From positions 3,470,501 to 3,534,500 of the forward strand of contig NW_018344159.1 in the NCBI RefSeq assembly GCF_002099425.1: a stretch of 64,000 bases of DNA, read 5' to 3'. The notes under the pieces are model-generated. The model did no database searches. It saw only the letters and a list, made by a program, of their open reading frames with translations, and was not told where the DNA came from. Both the position numbers and the translations under genes were made by a program. Positions 10,404 through 22,212 of this stretch are shown here, in pieces. Every line of letters begins with the position of its first letter. Position 1 is the stretch's first letter. The stretch is from Phascolarctos cinereus (lineage: Eukaryota; Chordata; Mammalia; Diprotodontia; Phascolarctidae).

Positions 10404-12090
10404 ATATCCCTAGGGAACTGATGAAAAGAGGTGAGCTCTCTATCAACCATCTGGATAGGTCTCAGAAGTTATTTAGCCTCTCATTGACTAAAATGCAGAA
10501 GAGGACACTACCGTAATATACTTACAATAATGTATTAGAGCATAGGTTAGTGTTATAGCATTATAAACATTATAGACACTTACCAGTTAATGAATCATGA
10601 TTTTTGTTTACACCTGTATTAAAAAGGCTATTTTAAGTGAAATTTGTACCCTGATTCTGGTCATTAATGAATGTGAAAAAATGAAAATGGATTTGAACAT
10701 CTACAAGTCTTCTATTTCATACTAGGTACCCAAGTTTACCAACACTTTCACAGAAGAATACTGTACTCTAGCAATAGAAAAATAGCACATGGCAATGAAA
10801 AACTGATCTTTCAGCTATATACATGTTATAAATACATCCTGGAAGTATTAGAAACAAAGGACAGAATATAAATCAATAGTATCCACAATCCACTAGTAGA
10901 GAAGAATCTGGAGTTTGATTTACCCAAAACTTAGTCAACAAATTCTAGTGTTTCATTGTCAAAGAAAGAATGGGGGAAAGCAAGCAGGAGAAAGCAATTC
11001 ACAAATCAAAGATCACTGATATGACTCGTGTATTTGACTTACGTAGTACATGATGGTTCCAGGGTGTTCTTGTCATATAACTTTACTTATAATAGGTGCC
11101 TTTTGAATAATGGCACTCAACATAATGTTGATCCTAACCAGGCTCACATTAGCCTCAAAGACTTAGCTATGTTAAGACTATGTCTCCCATCCCTCTAAAG
11201 AAATCAAAATTTCTTTTCAATTCTATACCCACTGCCATTATTTATCATAAATGGACAATGGTTTGGCAGCTACCTGATTTTATTTTACAGAAGTGAGATC
11301 AGTTTCTTGAGTAATAACAATAATGTTAATTAAAGAACCAAGCATTTCTAAGGAAATGGTTATCTGATCTGCCTGTGATGAGAAATAGAATCAGCTTCTT
11401 TCCCTGTGCACCATCCTCTCTCAAAGGGAAAAAGAACTAGGAAAAAATTGTTGATGGAGACATGTGCCTTGAGCTAAGCTCACTTTAAAAGCTAAGTAGG
11501 GGAAAAACAAAGTTGTCTCCAGCTTCTCTGTAGTCTCACCAAAGCACCTCAACAGTTTTCATCTGAGCATAAGGTCATCCCTCAGCTTCTGACCTATATT
11601 GTCCATAAACAGGAAGCCATATGTTCCCAGAGAAAAGATGCACAGCAGGACCTTGCCTAATTTCCTTCCTCCTATTTGGCATACAAGACAGAAGATGATC
11701 CTGCTTCTTCTTCCAATCAGCCTCTAAACACAAATTCAAAAAGAAATCACTAAACTGGTGAATTCTGGGGCAAAATTTTCTTTGCATTTCCAGAGTCTGA
11801 GGTCTCTATGGCAATGCCTCCTAGGCAGAAGAATGGAGTCAAGGGTTACACATGCAAGATTATTCAAGGACAAATGAAGAAACCAGAAAACAATATACCA
11901 AAAAATTAAAGAAACTGGTTTGCTACCCAAATCACCTATTTCACAGAGCTGAACACATTCCAACATGAGAAAATTTGATTCATCAATGATATCAGGAAAT
12001 TTCATCCTTTCCTTTAAAACACCAGAATTGGGCAAGGTCTTTCACACGCAAATCAACCAAGCCATAAAAATTTACCAAAGGAAACACAAA
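10404..12090. other. No recognised feature
   Basis: About 1.7 kb without a recognised repeat. Two overlapping minus-strand frames at 11575-12035 have no recognisable domain and no gene context. No splice or promoter signal could be supported. Confidence 0.4.
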
Positions 12091-12091
12091 A

Positions 12092-12240
12092 ACATGGTTT
12101 AGTGGACAACGTGTTGCATTTGCTGTCAGAGGACTGGAGTTTAAATCTGATCTCTGGAATTAACTAGCAATGTGACTTTGGATGGGTCACTTAACCTCTC
12201 TCTGCCTTGTTTCCTCATCTGTAAAATCAGTATCTCTAAT
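12092..12240 (+). mobile_element. MIR-type CORE-SINE
   Basis: Forward MIR. It has a tRNA-like head with B-box-like gagtttaaatctga (12139) and the CORE block gtgactttggatgggtcacttaacctc and tttcctcatctgtaaaat. The 3' part is cut short near 12240. Confidence 0.75.
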
Positions 12241-12379
12241 ATCTCCCTATGTTTCAATCCCCAAGCCTGTTCTATTCTCTCATGAAAGTTGGTTTGGCAG
12301 GAGAGGAAAAAGAAGTAGGGGAGAAACACAGAGATAAAGCTAAACCCAAGTGGGGCAGTGGTATCACCTTTCTCTTGCC

Positions 12380-12620
12380 TAGCTAGATGGCTAGACCTGG
12401 AACGAGGAAAACCTGAGTTCAAATCTGACCTCAAACACTACTAAATGTGCTGACCCTAGGTGCTGACCCTAGGTGCTGACCTCTGTTTTTCTCAGTTTCT
12501 TCACTTGTAAAATGGGGCACCTACCTCCTAGGATTGTTGTGACAATCAAATGAAATATTTATAAAGTATTTTGCAAACCTTAAAGTGTCACATAAATGTA
12601 TTAACATTATGACTAGCTAC
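12380..12620 (+). mobile_element. MIR/THER-type CORE-SINE with a 13-bp internal duplication
   Basis: Forward copy with a tRNA-like head (agctagatggctagacctgg), gagttcaaatctgacctc, a CORE block (cagtttcttcacttgtaaaa) and a 3' block (ctcctaggattgttgtgac, aaatgtattaacattatgac). The unit gtgctgaccctag is tandemly repeated at about 12448-12476, where the element normally has one copy. Confidence 0.75.
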
Positions 12621-13017
12621 ATTCTATTCTTTATTAAACATACATGACAGCAGGTTTTGAGACCACCTTACATTTAAAGCAGCAAATATTTTTTTTTTGC
12701 AAACAACATATAAGTAGCAAATTCACTACTTAGAATCCTGATAGTTTCATCTTTCTCCTCACTTTTCATTTATGTTAGATGGATTCCCTATTTTGAACTT
12801 CAGTTAAGACATTCACAAAAGTCAGAAATGACAGACAGGCATGCATGGTTTGTAATATGTATCACAAGAGGAAAACCCCAAATTATTAAGATCACAGATC
12901 CATTTGAGCATTTTAGAGTACTTGGATAGTTAGAATATCTTTCATATAATCATCTCTTTTCTTGACATGCTTCTAAATATATGGAAGTTTCTTCTCACCT
13001 GTACTCTTCTGCTTTCA

Positions 13018-13262
13018 CAGTTTTGAAGTCAGGAAGACCTGAGTTCAAATCTGTCCTCAGATGCTTACTAGCTGTGTGACCCTGGTCAAGTCATTTAATG
13101 TCTGTTTGCTTCAGTTTCCTCATCTGTATTATGAGGATAATAATAGTATCTACCTCCCAGGACTATTGTGAGGATCAAATGAGATAATATTTTAAAGGGC
13201 TTAGCAAAGTGCCTGGCACATAGTAAATGCTATAAAAATATTAGCTATTATAATTATTATTA
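13018..13262 (+). mobile_element. MIR-type CORE-SINE, near full length
   Basis: The whole MIR order is visible: gagttcaaatctgtcctcag (13041), gctgtgtgaccctggtcaag, cagtttcctcatctg, ggataataatagtatctacc, tgaggatcaaatgagataat, gtgcctggcacatagtaaat, and a TTA-rich 3' end. Non-coding. Confidence 0.85.
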
Positions 13263-13449
13263 TTCATGGCTGGATTTTGATGTGTCTCCCTCAAAAAATG
13301 GCACACAATTTAAAAGTATGCCAATGAAGAGGAGATCTCAGTATAAGGGAAATACAGTTTACATTTGAAGATCTAGTTAGGTAACATTATTGCATCACTG
13401 AGGAACACAATGAAAACTACCATGTAAAAGCCAGTGGTAAATGACTGTT

Positions 13450-13702
13450 GGCAGTTGGGTGACACAGTGGATAGAGCACAGGGACTGGAGTCAAGAAGAC
13501 TCATCTTCCTGAGTTCAAATCCAGCCTCAGACACTTACTATCTGTGTGACCCTGGGAAAGTCATTTAACCCTATTGGCTTCAGTTTCTTCATCTGTAAAA
13601 AGGGCTGGAGAAGGAAATGGCAAATCAGTATCTCTTCAAAGAATACACCAAATGGAGTTAAAAAGAGTCAGACATGACAGAAAACTGCTGAATAACAACA
13701 GA
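13450..13702 (+). mobile_element. MAR1-type CORE-SINE
   Basis: Forward MAR1. It has an A-box-like head (gggtgacacagtggatagag), B-box-like gagttcaaatcc (13512), a CORE (gtgaccctgggaaagtcatt), ggagaaggaaatggcaaatc, and the terminal gagtcagacatgacagaaaa and aacaacag tail. It appears complete. Confidence 0.9.
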
Positions 13703-14340
13703 TAAATAGTAGAAAGAATTTGAACCTACAGATTTCAACCTTTCCTATGCTATCTTGTAAAGAAACAGCCTAGAAAAAGAAGACAGGAAAGAGGCTGGAA
13801 GCTGGGAAAACAAAAGATCTTTTTTCTTTCCCTCTCTCTGCAGCTGCCAGTCTAATTTCCCCCAGGAGAATTTAGACGTCTTTGCCACTGGTTGGTGCCT
13901 TGGGTTAATAGACATTTTACCACCAGTCAATCTCAATGAGAAAGTGTCTTTATGAGGAAAGAATTGTGCCTATCACAGACATCCTAGTGTAGTTTTAATA
14001 TCCGCAGACAGGTCATTGAGGTCATAGCCTAGTTTGAGTGCTGGAGTTTTAATTTTCAATTCAATGTGGCAGTGATGCAGGCAGTTGTTTAAAAAAAAAT
14101 GTGGAGGGATGGAAGAGATGGATGAGAAAATACCTGAGAATCTTCCCAACACGAACAGGAATTGTGGCAGCACTTTCAGGGTTGATTGCACTTTTCTGGT
14201 TACTAAAAGGAAAACCAGTAGCAACAAGGACATTACAAGGACAAACTTGCAGCAGATCTTCCTTGATCAGTAAATAATTTAATAGTTTGTGACGGTAAAA
14301 CTTGGTCCTCACCTCTCTCCTCCCTCAGCCTTTTCTCTCT
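13703..14340. other. No recognised feature
   Basis: No repeat recognised. Overlapping short frames on both strands at 13973-14312 show no domain and probably reflect chance. Confidence 0.4.
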
Positions 14341-14345
14341 CAATA

Positions 14346-14347
14346 GG

Positions 14348-14404
<57 letters not shown>

Positions 14405-14422
14405 CTCTTTCTCTCTCTCTCT

Positions 14423-14460
<38 letters not shown>

Positions 14461-14690
14461 CTCTATCTATCCCTCTCCATGTCTCTAGCTCTCTTTCTCT
14501 CTCACTCTGCTTCTCTGTCTCTGTCTCTCCACTTCTTGCTCCATTTCTCTTTTTCCATTTGTCTCTCTAGCTTAGTCTCTTTCTCCTTCTGTCTGTATCT
14601 CTTCCTATCTCTCTCTTCCTCTGTCTCTTGGTCTCTTTCTCTCTAATCACTCTGTCTCTCTCACACACTCACATACACATACAAACTCAC
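14346..14690. repeat. Compound microsatellite: (TAGA)n, (TC)n, (CA)n, CT-rich
   Basis: (TAGA)n runs 14348-14404, (TC)n 14405-14423 and (CA)n 14424-14457. A decayed pyrimidine-rich tract (ctctgtctctgt) follows to about 14690. It is a likely length-polymorphic locus. Confidence 0.95.
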
Positions 14691-17334
14691 ACTCACAAAC
14701 AAGCTGCAAGCAGGGCTGGAACATTTCTAAATTCTCCCCCAACCCTTATCTGTCAAAACTCTTTCTTATATCAGTAGCTATGCACTGTCACACACTACAA
14801 AATGAATGGAATTCATATTTCCACCTACCCCCAATTTGTCTGTCACCCTACGGAAAATGGCCCATGTGTAAGGAAAGCCAAACTGGAAAATGACGCACTC
14901 CTGGCCTGGCAAAATTCAAGAGAGGGCCCAAGGTATAGGAATCATTAGCAAAGAAATAACAAGATTTACCAGGACTTTCAGTGAAAGTCACCGGCCTTCT
15001 GGTAAGTGTGTTCTGAGTAAGAAATAGAGTTATCGTCCTGTGGAACTGAGCTAAGCCTGTTAAAGGGCATTTGCTCAAATCTTCCAATTTGGGATTTGCA
15101 GACATCACTTCAATCATATCAACCAACAAAGCTAGAGCATGGTTTTATACTCCTCTTAAAGCTACAGCAAGGAAGCAACAAATACCTTCCCCACACTTCC
15201 AATTGGCCTGAGGAGATTTCCCCAAGTTAACTGACTAATTCCTCCTGGAAACAAAGCCAAAAGAATATAAGGAAAAGTGAGTAAATGCTAGGTGATCTCT
15301 AATGTTCCTTGCAACTCTAACTAATGTTCTATGAAACATTTTAGCCTAAAAGGAGGTAGAAATAATTATGAAATTAATAGTTAATTTTGATTTCTCACTC
15401 AGCTTCATAAAAAAATGAATAAAAATCATTTTTGGATTAAACAAATAAAGGCCAAGGTCATCCTGTGGAACTTTCTTAGGAAAAAGTCAAAGACTTCATT
15501 CAAATCCAGAAATAGTATATAGTATTGTTCCTTGATGTTAAGTGGTATGTTATGCCTTTACTTTCTCACTGAGATTAAAGAGGATGCATTTAAGTTTCAG
15601 AAATACTCTGACAAGGTTCAGAAAAATGTTGGTAAGTGATACTTATCCCTAGTCAGTTAAAGTTGGAAAAAGAGATAGGAGGCAACCTAGATTGAAAAAT
15701 GCTATTGGAGAGATAGAAAGTCTATCAGTATGGAACATTGCATATATTTTCAGACTATTGCAATGTATTGATTGATTTTGCTGAGCTTTTTTTCCCTTTC
15801 TTCATCATTTTCTTTAGTAAATATGACTTTAAAAGAAAAGAAAAAGTTTGTGGAAAATGATGGGCTAGTACTGGAGTCATATATTTCTGGATTTGATTTA
15901 GTCCTTCATGCCACATCTTCAGCCTCTTCAATCCAGAGAAAGCCTAAGCTATGGGGATAGCTTTCTAATGTGACAGTAGATTTTGAAGAGGCAGAACAAG
16001 ATTGTTCCAGACAATAAGTACTTTTGGAAATGTTCCTGAGATCAAAAACAGAGTAGTAAGATTACCTGAGAAAAAATAAAAGCACAGAATGAAAAAGAAA
16101 GGAAAATGTATATGAAAGAGAAGAGAGTATGTTACAGTAATAAAGGTAAGGATGAAAATGTACCCCCCTTCTTGCTTACACACAAATGAAGCAAGGGAAG
16201 ATGGGATCATCTGTGAGTAGACAGACTTTTGTCATAAGCTTTGAATTTGGACATAACCTGACTATCCAGAGTGCCACTTATCTTGCCTTTGGAGGGAAGG
16301 ACTTGGAAGGAGGCTTGGAAGGAAAGAAAGCAGAGAAGCAAGAAGGAAATGAACACTGTGACAAACAGAAGTGAGTGTGGAGCCATGAAGAAAAGACAAG
16401 AAGTCACAATTTGTGGCAGTCTCAAGCAAGGGTGTTAAGGATGATTCAAATGCAAACTATGACCTAGGTGAAAACTGTATCATTAATTCAATTTGGGCTG
16501 AAGACAGAGTCTATTCTTCCCTCCCCTTTTGCTCCCTCCAGAAAGCATCACATGTGTAGAGGGTTGTTTACTCATGTTAAACCTCCTTGCTTCCCTCTGG
16601 TTTGGGGGGGTATTAACTTTTATTCTAGATGTTAGCTTTGTTTCTTAAGTTCAAAAATGTGATAAAGCTAATGATCAACAGAAATTCAAAGCTATCCACT
16701 GTGATTTGTTTAAAGCTAATAGATATAGAGCAGAAAGAAGAGAGAAAGAGCACACCTCCTATTCTAAATAGGCAAGATATTCGATTCAGATTGAACCTGG
16801 GGACTTTGGATCTAATTTACAGCAGATGGGCAAAGTTCAAGATCAGCATCGAAGAGAAAAGAAAGAAGGGAAGGAAGGTCACTGGTCTCTATTTTGAGTC
16901 CAAACTGTATCAACAGTGCAAGCTTCACCCAGGACATAGTTTATGCTTGATTCATGTTTACTATCTTCAAAGCCTGTCAATGAATTCAGAACTCGCATAA
17001 TCATAAAGATAAAATTGCTAACTGGTAAGATGTGTTGACTGTGAAAGGAATAAAGCATAGGCTTTAATTTGTTTTCTTGGTATCAGCTATTTGCCAGAAC
17101 ATCCCTTCCCTCTCTTTTCAGTTATAATATGGGATTGAGCACCATTTACCAGCATGTTCTGAACATTGTCTTCAAACACTTGAAGGGCTATTATGTGAAA
17201 GGTATTAAACTTGATTTGCTTGGCACAAGATGGAAGGGTAACATTAAGAGCAGTAGGTGGAAAAAGAAAAAAGGGGAAAAAAAGAGCAGTAGGTGGAAGG
17301 AGCAGAGAGATAACAGTGAAGACCTGTCCTTACA
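14691..17334. other. No clear feature; CR1-like scrap near 15290-15345
   Basis: 2.6 kb with few recognisable repeats. Near 15293, gtgatctctaatgttccttg with ttctatgaa resembles the 3' tail of CR1-type elements. A 123-codon forward frame at 16629-17000 has no recognisable domain, no neighbouring gene structure and an ordinary AT-rich composition, so I do not call it a gene. Confidence 0.4.
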
Positions 17335-17465
17335 ATTAATCAGTCAATAAGCTTCTATTAAGTGCCTACTGTGTGCGAAGCAAGCCCTGTGCCTGTAAGC
17401 TCTACGGATACAAAAAGAGACAAAAGACAGTCCCAGTCCTCAAAGAGCTCACAAGCTAATGAAGG
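17335..17465 (-). mobile_element. L2-type LINE 3'-end fragment, reverse orientation
   Basis: It reads caataagcttctattaagtg, cctactgtgtgcgaagc, acggatacaaaaagagacaa and gacagtcccagtcctcaaag: the complement of the L2 3' terminus and preceding UTR. Confidence 0.85.
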
Positions 17466-17484
17466 AGATACTAAGAAAAAAAAA

Positions 17485-17545
17485 TTATGGAAGTGAATGT
17501 TGAAAACTAAAAATAAATAAACATTTTTTAAAAAATAAAGCCTAT
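17485..17545 (+). mobile_element. HAL1/L1 3'-terminal scrap
   Basis: ggaagtgaatgttgaaaact followed by aaaaataaataaac is the same 3' terminus seen at the ends of the HAL1 copies at 3130 and 37330. It is a 60-bp, heavily 5'-truncated insertion next to the L2 fragment. Confidence 0.7.
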
Positions 17546-17894
17546 CTAAATGCCAAAAAAATAATTAATTAAAAAATTAAAATAAATAGATGAACCCAAA
17601 TTCTGCCTTGAGATGAATTCAATGAAGCTTCTCATTAACATGGAGCTTCAAGAATAACAAATACATAAAAGATAGAAGTTTGCAAAACAGTCTGCAATTA
17701 AATTCAATAACATCAAAAGACTAATTTGGAGGAAAACATTTTAAGTATTCTTCTTTGTTGATAGATTAAAATTATAGGATTCAATAGAGTTTTCTTACCT
17801 AATGTCTTTTTAGGCTTCTGGCACTATTGATTCTTTGAGTGGAAGATCAGGAGAAGCTCTTAATATCATAAAGAAAAAGTATTTTAAATAAATA
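17546..17894. other. No recognised feature
   Basis: AT-rich sequence with no recognisable element between the L1-type 3' scrap and the interrupted L2. Confidence 0.45.
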
Positions 17895-18027
17895 TTATTT
17901 CCATTCCTTTGCACAGGCTCCATTTTGGGGACTTCTAGATGACTTCAAGGCCCAGTTCAAGAGAAGTCTTTCTGGATTCCCTTAGCTGTTTGCACACACT
18001 CCCCCAAATGACTATGTATTTACCTTT
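17895..18027 (+). mobile_element. L2-type element, 5' part, split by L1
   Basis: ttgcacaggctccattttgg, ttcaaggcccagttcaagag and agaagtctttctggattccc match the L2 3' region. It stops at the L1 insertion point and continues at 20161. Confidence 0.75.
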
Positions 18028-20149
18028 TTTAATTTTTATTTATTTTTAATTTATGGGATAAAACAAGCATTTTTATAACATAGTATAATAAAAAGATGGT
18101 TTAACATGAAACAGCAAATTTATCATGTACAATTTGCCATTTCTTTAAAAAAATATAATAAAGTTACGTAAATTTCTTTTTTTCTTCCCACTTGAGATGG
18201 CTAACATAAAGATAGATATAGATATAGACATAGATACAGGTATTTGTATGTATAATCATTCTACACATACTTCTATTTATCAATTCTTTCTCTGGATACA
18301 GATAGCATCTTCCTTCATATGTCGTTTGTAGTTAATTTAAGTATTTATAATAGTTAAGATGACATAATCACTTCAAGTTATTTTCAAAACAAAATTGCTG
18401 TTACTACATATAATGTTTTCTTTGTCTGCTCATTTCACTCTCATTATTTCAGGTAAGTCTATCCATGTTTTTCTAAGATCATCAAGCTCATCATTTCTTA
18501 TAGCACAGTAGTATTCCATCACAATCATATACCACAACTTGGGCAGCCATTTCCCAATTGATGAACATTCCTTAAAATTCTAGTTCTTTGCCACCACAAA
18601 AAGAGCTGCTATAAATATTTTAGAACATACAAGTTATTTTCCTTTTTCTCTAATAATCTTTGAAAATAGACCTAGTAATGGTATTGCTAGGTTAAAGGGC
18701 ACAGGGAGTTTAATAATTCTTTAGGCATAATTTCAGATTATTCTAAAATAGTTGGATCAGTTTATAATTCTGCCAACAATGAATTAATTAGTGCCCCAAT
18801 TTTTTTACATCCCCTCCAACATTTATTGTTTTTCCCTTCAATCACAGGGGCAAAATGATGTCTCAAGGTTGTTTTAATTTACATTTCTCTAATCAATAAT
18901 GATTTAGAGCATATTTTCATAAGACTATAAATTGCTTTGATTTCTTCATTGGAAAACTGTCTGTTCATATCCTTTGAGCATTTATCAATTGGAGAATAAC
19001 TCATACTCTTATAAATCTTACAAAGTTCTTTATATATTTGAGATATGAGACCTTTATCTGAGAAACAGCTTATAAAAAAAAAATTCCCAATTTTCTGTTT
19101 CCTTCTGATCTCAGCTACTTTTGTTTTATTTGTATGAAACCTTTTTAATTTAATGTAATGAAAAGTATCCATTTTACACTTAACTTTGCTCTGTATGTCT
19201 TATTTACTCATAAATTGTTCACCTATCCATAAGTCTGATAAGTAATATGTTCCATGGTCTTCTAATTTTCTCATATTATCTCTTTTTATGCCTAGGGCAT
19301 GTATCCATTTTGACCGTATTTTGGTAAATGGTGTGAGATATTGGTTTATGCCTGGTTTCTGCCATACTGCTTTCCAGTTTTCCCAATAATTTTTACCAAA
19401 TAATGAATTCTTATCCCAAAATTTTAAGTCTTTATGCTTGTCAAATACAAGGTTATTGTATTTATTTGCTGCTACAAATTGCATGTCTACTCTGTTCCAT
19501 TGATCTACCTGTTTCTTAGCCAGTACCAGATAGTTTTGGAAATTACTACCTCATAATATAGTTTAACATCTGGTACTGCTAAACTGCTTCTTTTATATTT
19601 TTAATTAGTTCCTTTGATATTCTTTTTATTCTTCCAAATGGAATTTGTTAATATTTTTTCTAACTCAGTAAATATTTTTGGCAATTTAATTAATGGCATT
19701 GAATATATAAATTAGTTCAGGTAAAATTGTCATTTTTATTATATTGGCCCTGTTCACCCATGAACAATTACTATTTCTCCAATTATTTAAATCTGATTTT
19801 ATTTGTATAAAAAGGTTTTTTTATAATTTTGTTTATATAGTTCCTATGTTTGTTTTGGCAGGTGTACTTCCAGAGGCATCTCTTACTATCTCTCCTTGCA
19901 GAGTTTTGTTTGTGATACATAGGAATGCTATGATTTATGTGGATTTACTTTATATCCTGCTACTTTGCTAAAATCATTGTTTCAACTAACTTTTTAGTTG
20001 AGTCTTTAGGATTTTCCAAGTATATCATCCTATCATCTACAAAAAGAGATGATTTTATTACCTCATTCCCTATTCTGATTCCTTCTATTTCTTTTTCTTC
20101 TCATTGCTGTTACTAGGATTTCTAATACACTATTGAATATTTGAGATAA
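18028..20149 (-). mobile_element. L1, 5'-truncated, reverse orientation
   Basis: Flanked by an 11-bp direct repeat, tatttaccttt, at 18017-18027 and 20150-20160. The T-rich low-coordinate end is the poly-A side. The minus strand reads as 3' UTR (18028 to about 18450) then the C-terminal part of ORF2: frames near 18879-19172 (MDTFHYIKLKRFHTNKTK) and 19200-19484 (FDKHKDLKFWDKNSLFGK) match the region after the RT. ORF2 is broken by stops, and the RT core and everything upstream were lost on insertion. Confidence 0.85.
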
Positions 20150-20160
20150 TATTTACCTTT

Positions 20161-20272
20161 GTAAAATAATATTTATCTTTGTAAATGTTATTCTACTCTC
20201 CTCTACCCCAGTAAAATGTAAACTCTGCAAGGAAAGGGACTATGTCATCTTTGTCTTTGCATCCCTAGCTTA
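20161..20272 (+). mobile_element. L2-type element, 3' part, split by L1
   Basis: It continues the L2 of 17895-18027: gtaaaatgtaaactctgcaa, ggaaagggactatgtcatct, ttgtctttgcatccctagct. The two halves join cleanly once the L1 and one target-site copy are set aside. Confidence 0.75.
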
Positions 20273-20578
20273 AAAATCAATTTAAAGAAATGAAATTTAT
20301 TTTCCTTGATTATACAGATTTGTTACAAAGATTTTGTTTTCATTTTTCCCCAAGGGGGAGAGGCAGCATGCAGGAGAGAGGGAAAAAATAGATTTGTTTA
20401 TTTTAAAATATTTAACTTTTAAAAAGAAAGTTTGGCAAGATATCCAGCTATGCTAAGTCGTCCCCAGGGCATGCCTGGATGAAAATGTATACAGAACTAC
20501 AAACAGAAGAAACATACAGAAAAGCTTTGCAAAGACTATTTCTGTTACTTTGTTTCATTTTGATTTGTTTTTTATTTC

Positions 20579-20705
20579 TTTTTTTTTTTTTAGGCAATTG
20601 GGGTTAAGTGACTTGCCCAGGGTTACACAGCTAGTAAGTGTCAAAAGTGTTTGGTCTCAGGCCATATTTGAACTCAGGTCCTCCTGACTTCAGGGCCAGT
20701 GCACA
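20579..20705 (-). mobile_element. WALLSI/MON1-type poly-A SINE, reverse, truncated head
   Basis: A perfect 16-bp target-site duplication (atttgttttttatttc at 20563-20578 and 20706-20721) flanks a reverse SINE: T-rich tail, caattggggttaagtgactt, gggttacacagctagtaagt, gaactcaggtcctcctgact, ending in gggccagtgcac. The tRNA-like 5' head is missing, so it was truncated on insertion. Confidence 0.9.
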
Positions 20706-20724
20706 ATTTGTTTTTTATTTCACA

Positions 20725-21485
20725 GAACATAGTGGACCCTAACATCCTAATCTTTGAGGTTCTTACAAAGGAGGTAGAAATGGCACTAACGAGAACAAAG
20801 ACAAGAAGAGTCTGGATTGAACCAAACGTACGTAGCTGAAATCTGTAATGGAGGAAATAGAATTATGAGAGCATTGAGGGCATCTAAAGAAGAAGAAACT
20901 CTCATAGACATGAAAAAAAAAATCCCAAATCTTGTTAACAACCTCCAAGAGGTGACTAAAAGAATATCAATAACTAGGGACCCACATGCCTACTCTCCCA
21001 ACACAACACATTTATATGGGTCCTCTCTACATGAACTGAAGGCATCCTTGAGAAGCGTATAGGTAGGAAAGAAGTTTTTGCAAGCCATATTCAACAGTGG
21101 GCTATATTTTTATCATCTGACAATTTACTTAAAGATTTAGTGAATATAAGATCACACTGTGCATGTTATTTGTTGATTTTTTTATTTTTTAAAAAGGCAT
21201 TTGATTTGGTAGAATAAAACTCCACCCAGCAGGGCTTTTTTCAACAAGGTGCCTCATATCCAGATGTCCATATAATCATTCACTATTCCTTGGAAGATAA
21301 AACACAATAATTAACTTCGTTTAGTAACTCTGAATCATAAACTGTTTCTGATAAGAAACATAAGTCAAGGTATAAAGCAGGTAGATGTTATGTTCTCCGA
21401 AAATATTCACCACTGTGAGCTTTTGATCCACTCTCCCCAATTCAACAATATTCTAATCTAAATATTTTAAGCCCATTAAAAGATA
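20725..21485 (+). mobile_element. RTE-clade LINE remnant with RT fragments
   Basis: 21073-21485 matches the marsupial RTE reverse transcriptase: tttgcaagccatattcaaca (GKGYSTVDY region), then tgcatgttatttgttgattt with aaaaaggcatttgatttggt (LLFVD..KAFDLV block), then aggtataaagcaggtagatg (GIKQ.D block). 20817-21060 is an open frame whose peptide, MNQTYVAEICNGGNRIMRAL, fits the linker between endonuclease and RT. Stops and gaps show it is dead. Confidence 0.75.
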
Positions 21486-21488
21486 TTC

Positions 21489-21735
21489 GTTTGTTGTTGA
21501 GTCATGCCCAACTCTTTGTGACCCCATTTGCAGTTTTCTTTGCAAAAATAGTGGAGTAGTTTGCCATTTCCTTCTCCAGCTCATTTACCAATGAGGGAAA
21601 CTGAAGCAAATAGGGTTATTTAGTGACTTGCCCTGGATCACACAGCCAGTAGGTATCTGAGGCCAAATTTGAACTCACTAAAATGAGTCTTCCTGACTCC
21701 AGGCCCAGCACTCTATCCATTGCACCACCAAGCAA
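21489..21735 (-). mobile_element. MAR1-type CORE-SINE, reverse, within a duplicated RTE block
   Basis: ttgttgttgagtcatgccca, ttgccatttccttctccagc, cttgccctggatcacacagc and gagtcttcctgactccaggc follow the reverse MAR1 consensus in full. It sits between two direct copies of an RTE reverse-transcriptase segment (21361-21488 and 21750-21887). Confidence 0.9.
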
Positions 21736-21749
21736 TTTCTTAGAAGATG

Positions 21750-21887
21750 CGTCGGTCAAGGTACAAAACAGGGAGATGTATATTCTCTAAAAGTATTCAC
21801 CACCGTGAGGTCTTTATCCACTCTTCCCACTTCAACAATATTCTGGACTAAAGATTTTAGAACACCATAAAAAGAAATCCTTTTGAG
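21750..21887 (+). mobile_element. Second copy of an RTE reverse-transcriptase segment
   Basis: It aligns with 21361-21488: gtcaaggtacaaaacaggga against gtcaaggtataaagcaggta, then gtattcaccaccgtgagg against atattcaccactgtgagc, then ttcaacaatattctggacta against ttcaacaatattctaatcta. Either the LINE segment was duplicated or a second copy of the family is present. Confidence 0.75.
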
Positions 21888-22014
21888 AGTCATTCAATTC
21901 TTTCTTTTTAATTATTAATTTCTTTTGTTTTTACTTCATCTTCATCTCCCAGGATGTTACTCTTCTTTCCCTCAGGAGTCATTCAGTTTTTAAGGACCAT
22001 GATGAGATCTTTTT

Positions 22015-22212
22015 AAAATTTATTTTACACTTAAATACTAAAACTTAAATACACAATGAAAAAGAAAGAGAAACACATTATAAACTTAAACACAAAATAA
22101 GAAAATAAAAAAGCATTGCCATGTGCACAGCAGAACATAAGAGAGGATTCAAAATATACAGCAATAAATTTCCATTTCAAGAAAGCCTATATAATAAACA
22201 CTACACATTGTG
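22015..22212 (-). mobile_element. 198-bp retroposon-like insertion with 25-bp TSD, family unknown
   Basis: Direct repeats of 25 bp (21990-22014 and 22213-22237, two mismatches, starting ttaaggaccatga and ending gatcttttt) bracket an AT-rich insert. On the minus strand it ends with gtgtaaaataaatttt next to T/A-rich target sequence, like the 3' end of a polyadenylated retroposon. I do not recognise the source. An RTE or L1 3' UTR, or an mRNA 3' UTR, are possible. Confidence 0.6.

Noticed and set aside
13450-13540. tRNA-like A and B boxes (also at every MAR1, MIR and WALLSI-type copy)
   Set aside because: They are SINE heads derived from tRNA, with no cloverleaf or anticodon arm of a working tRNA gene.
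14346-14460. Tandem array considered as a CRISPR-like or satellite array
   Set aside because: Units are 2-4 bp with no spacers. It is an ordinary microsatellite.
16629-17000. 123-codon open frame
   Set aside because: No recognisable domain, no splice or promoter context, and a composition like the surrounding AT-rich DNA. An open frame of this length is expected by chance in 64 kb read six ways.
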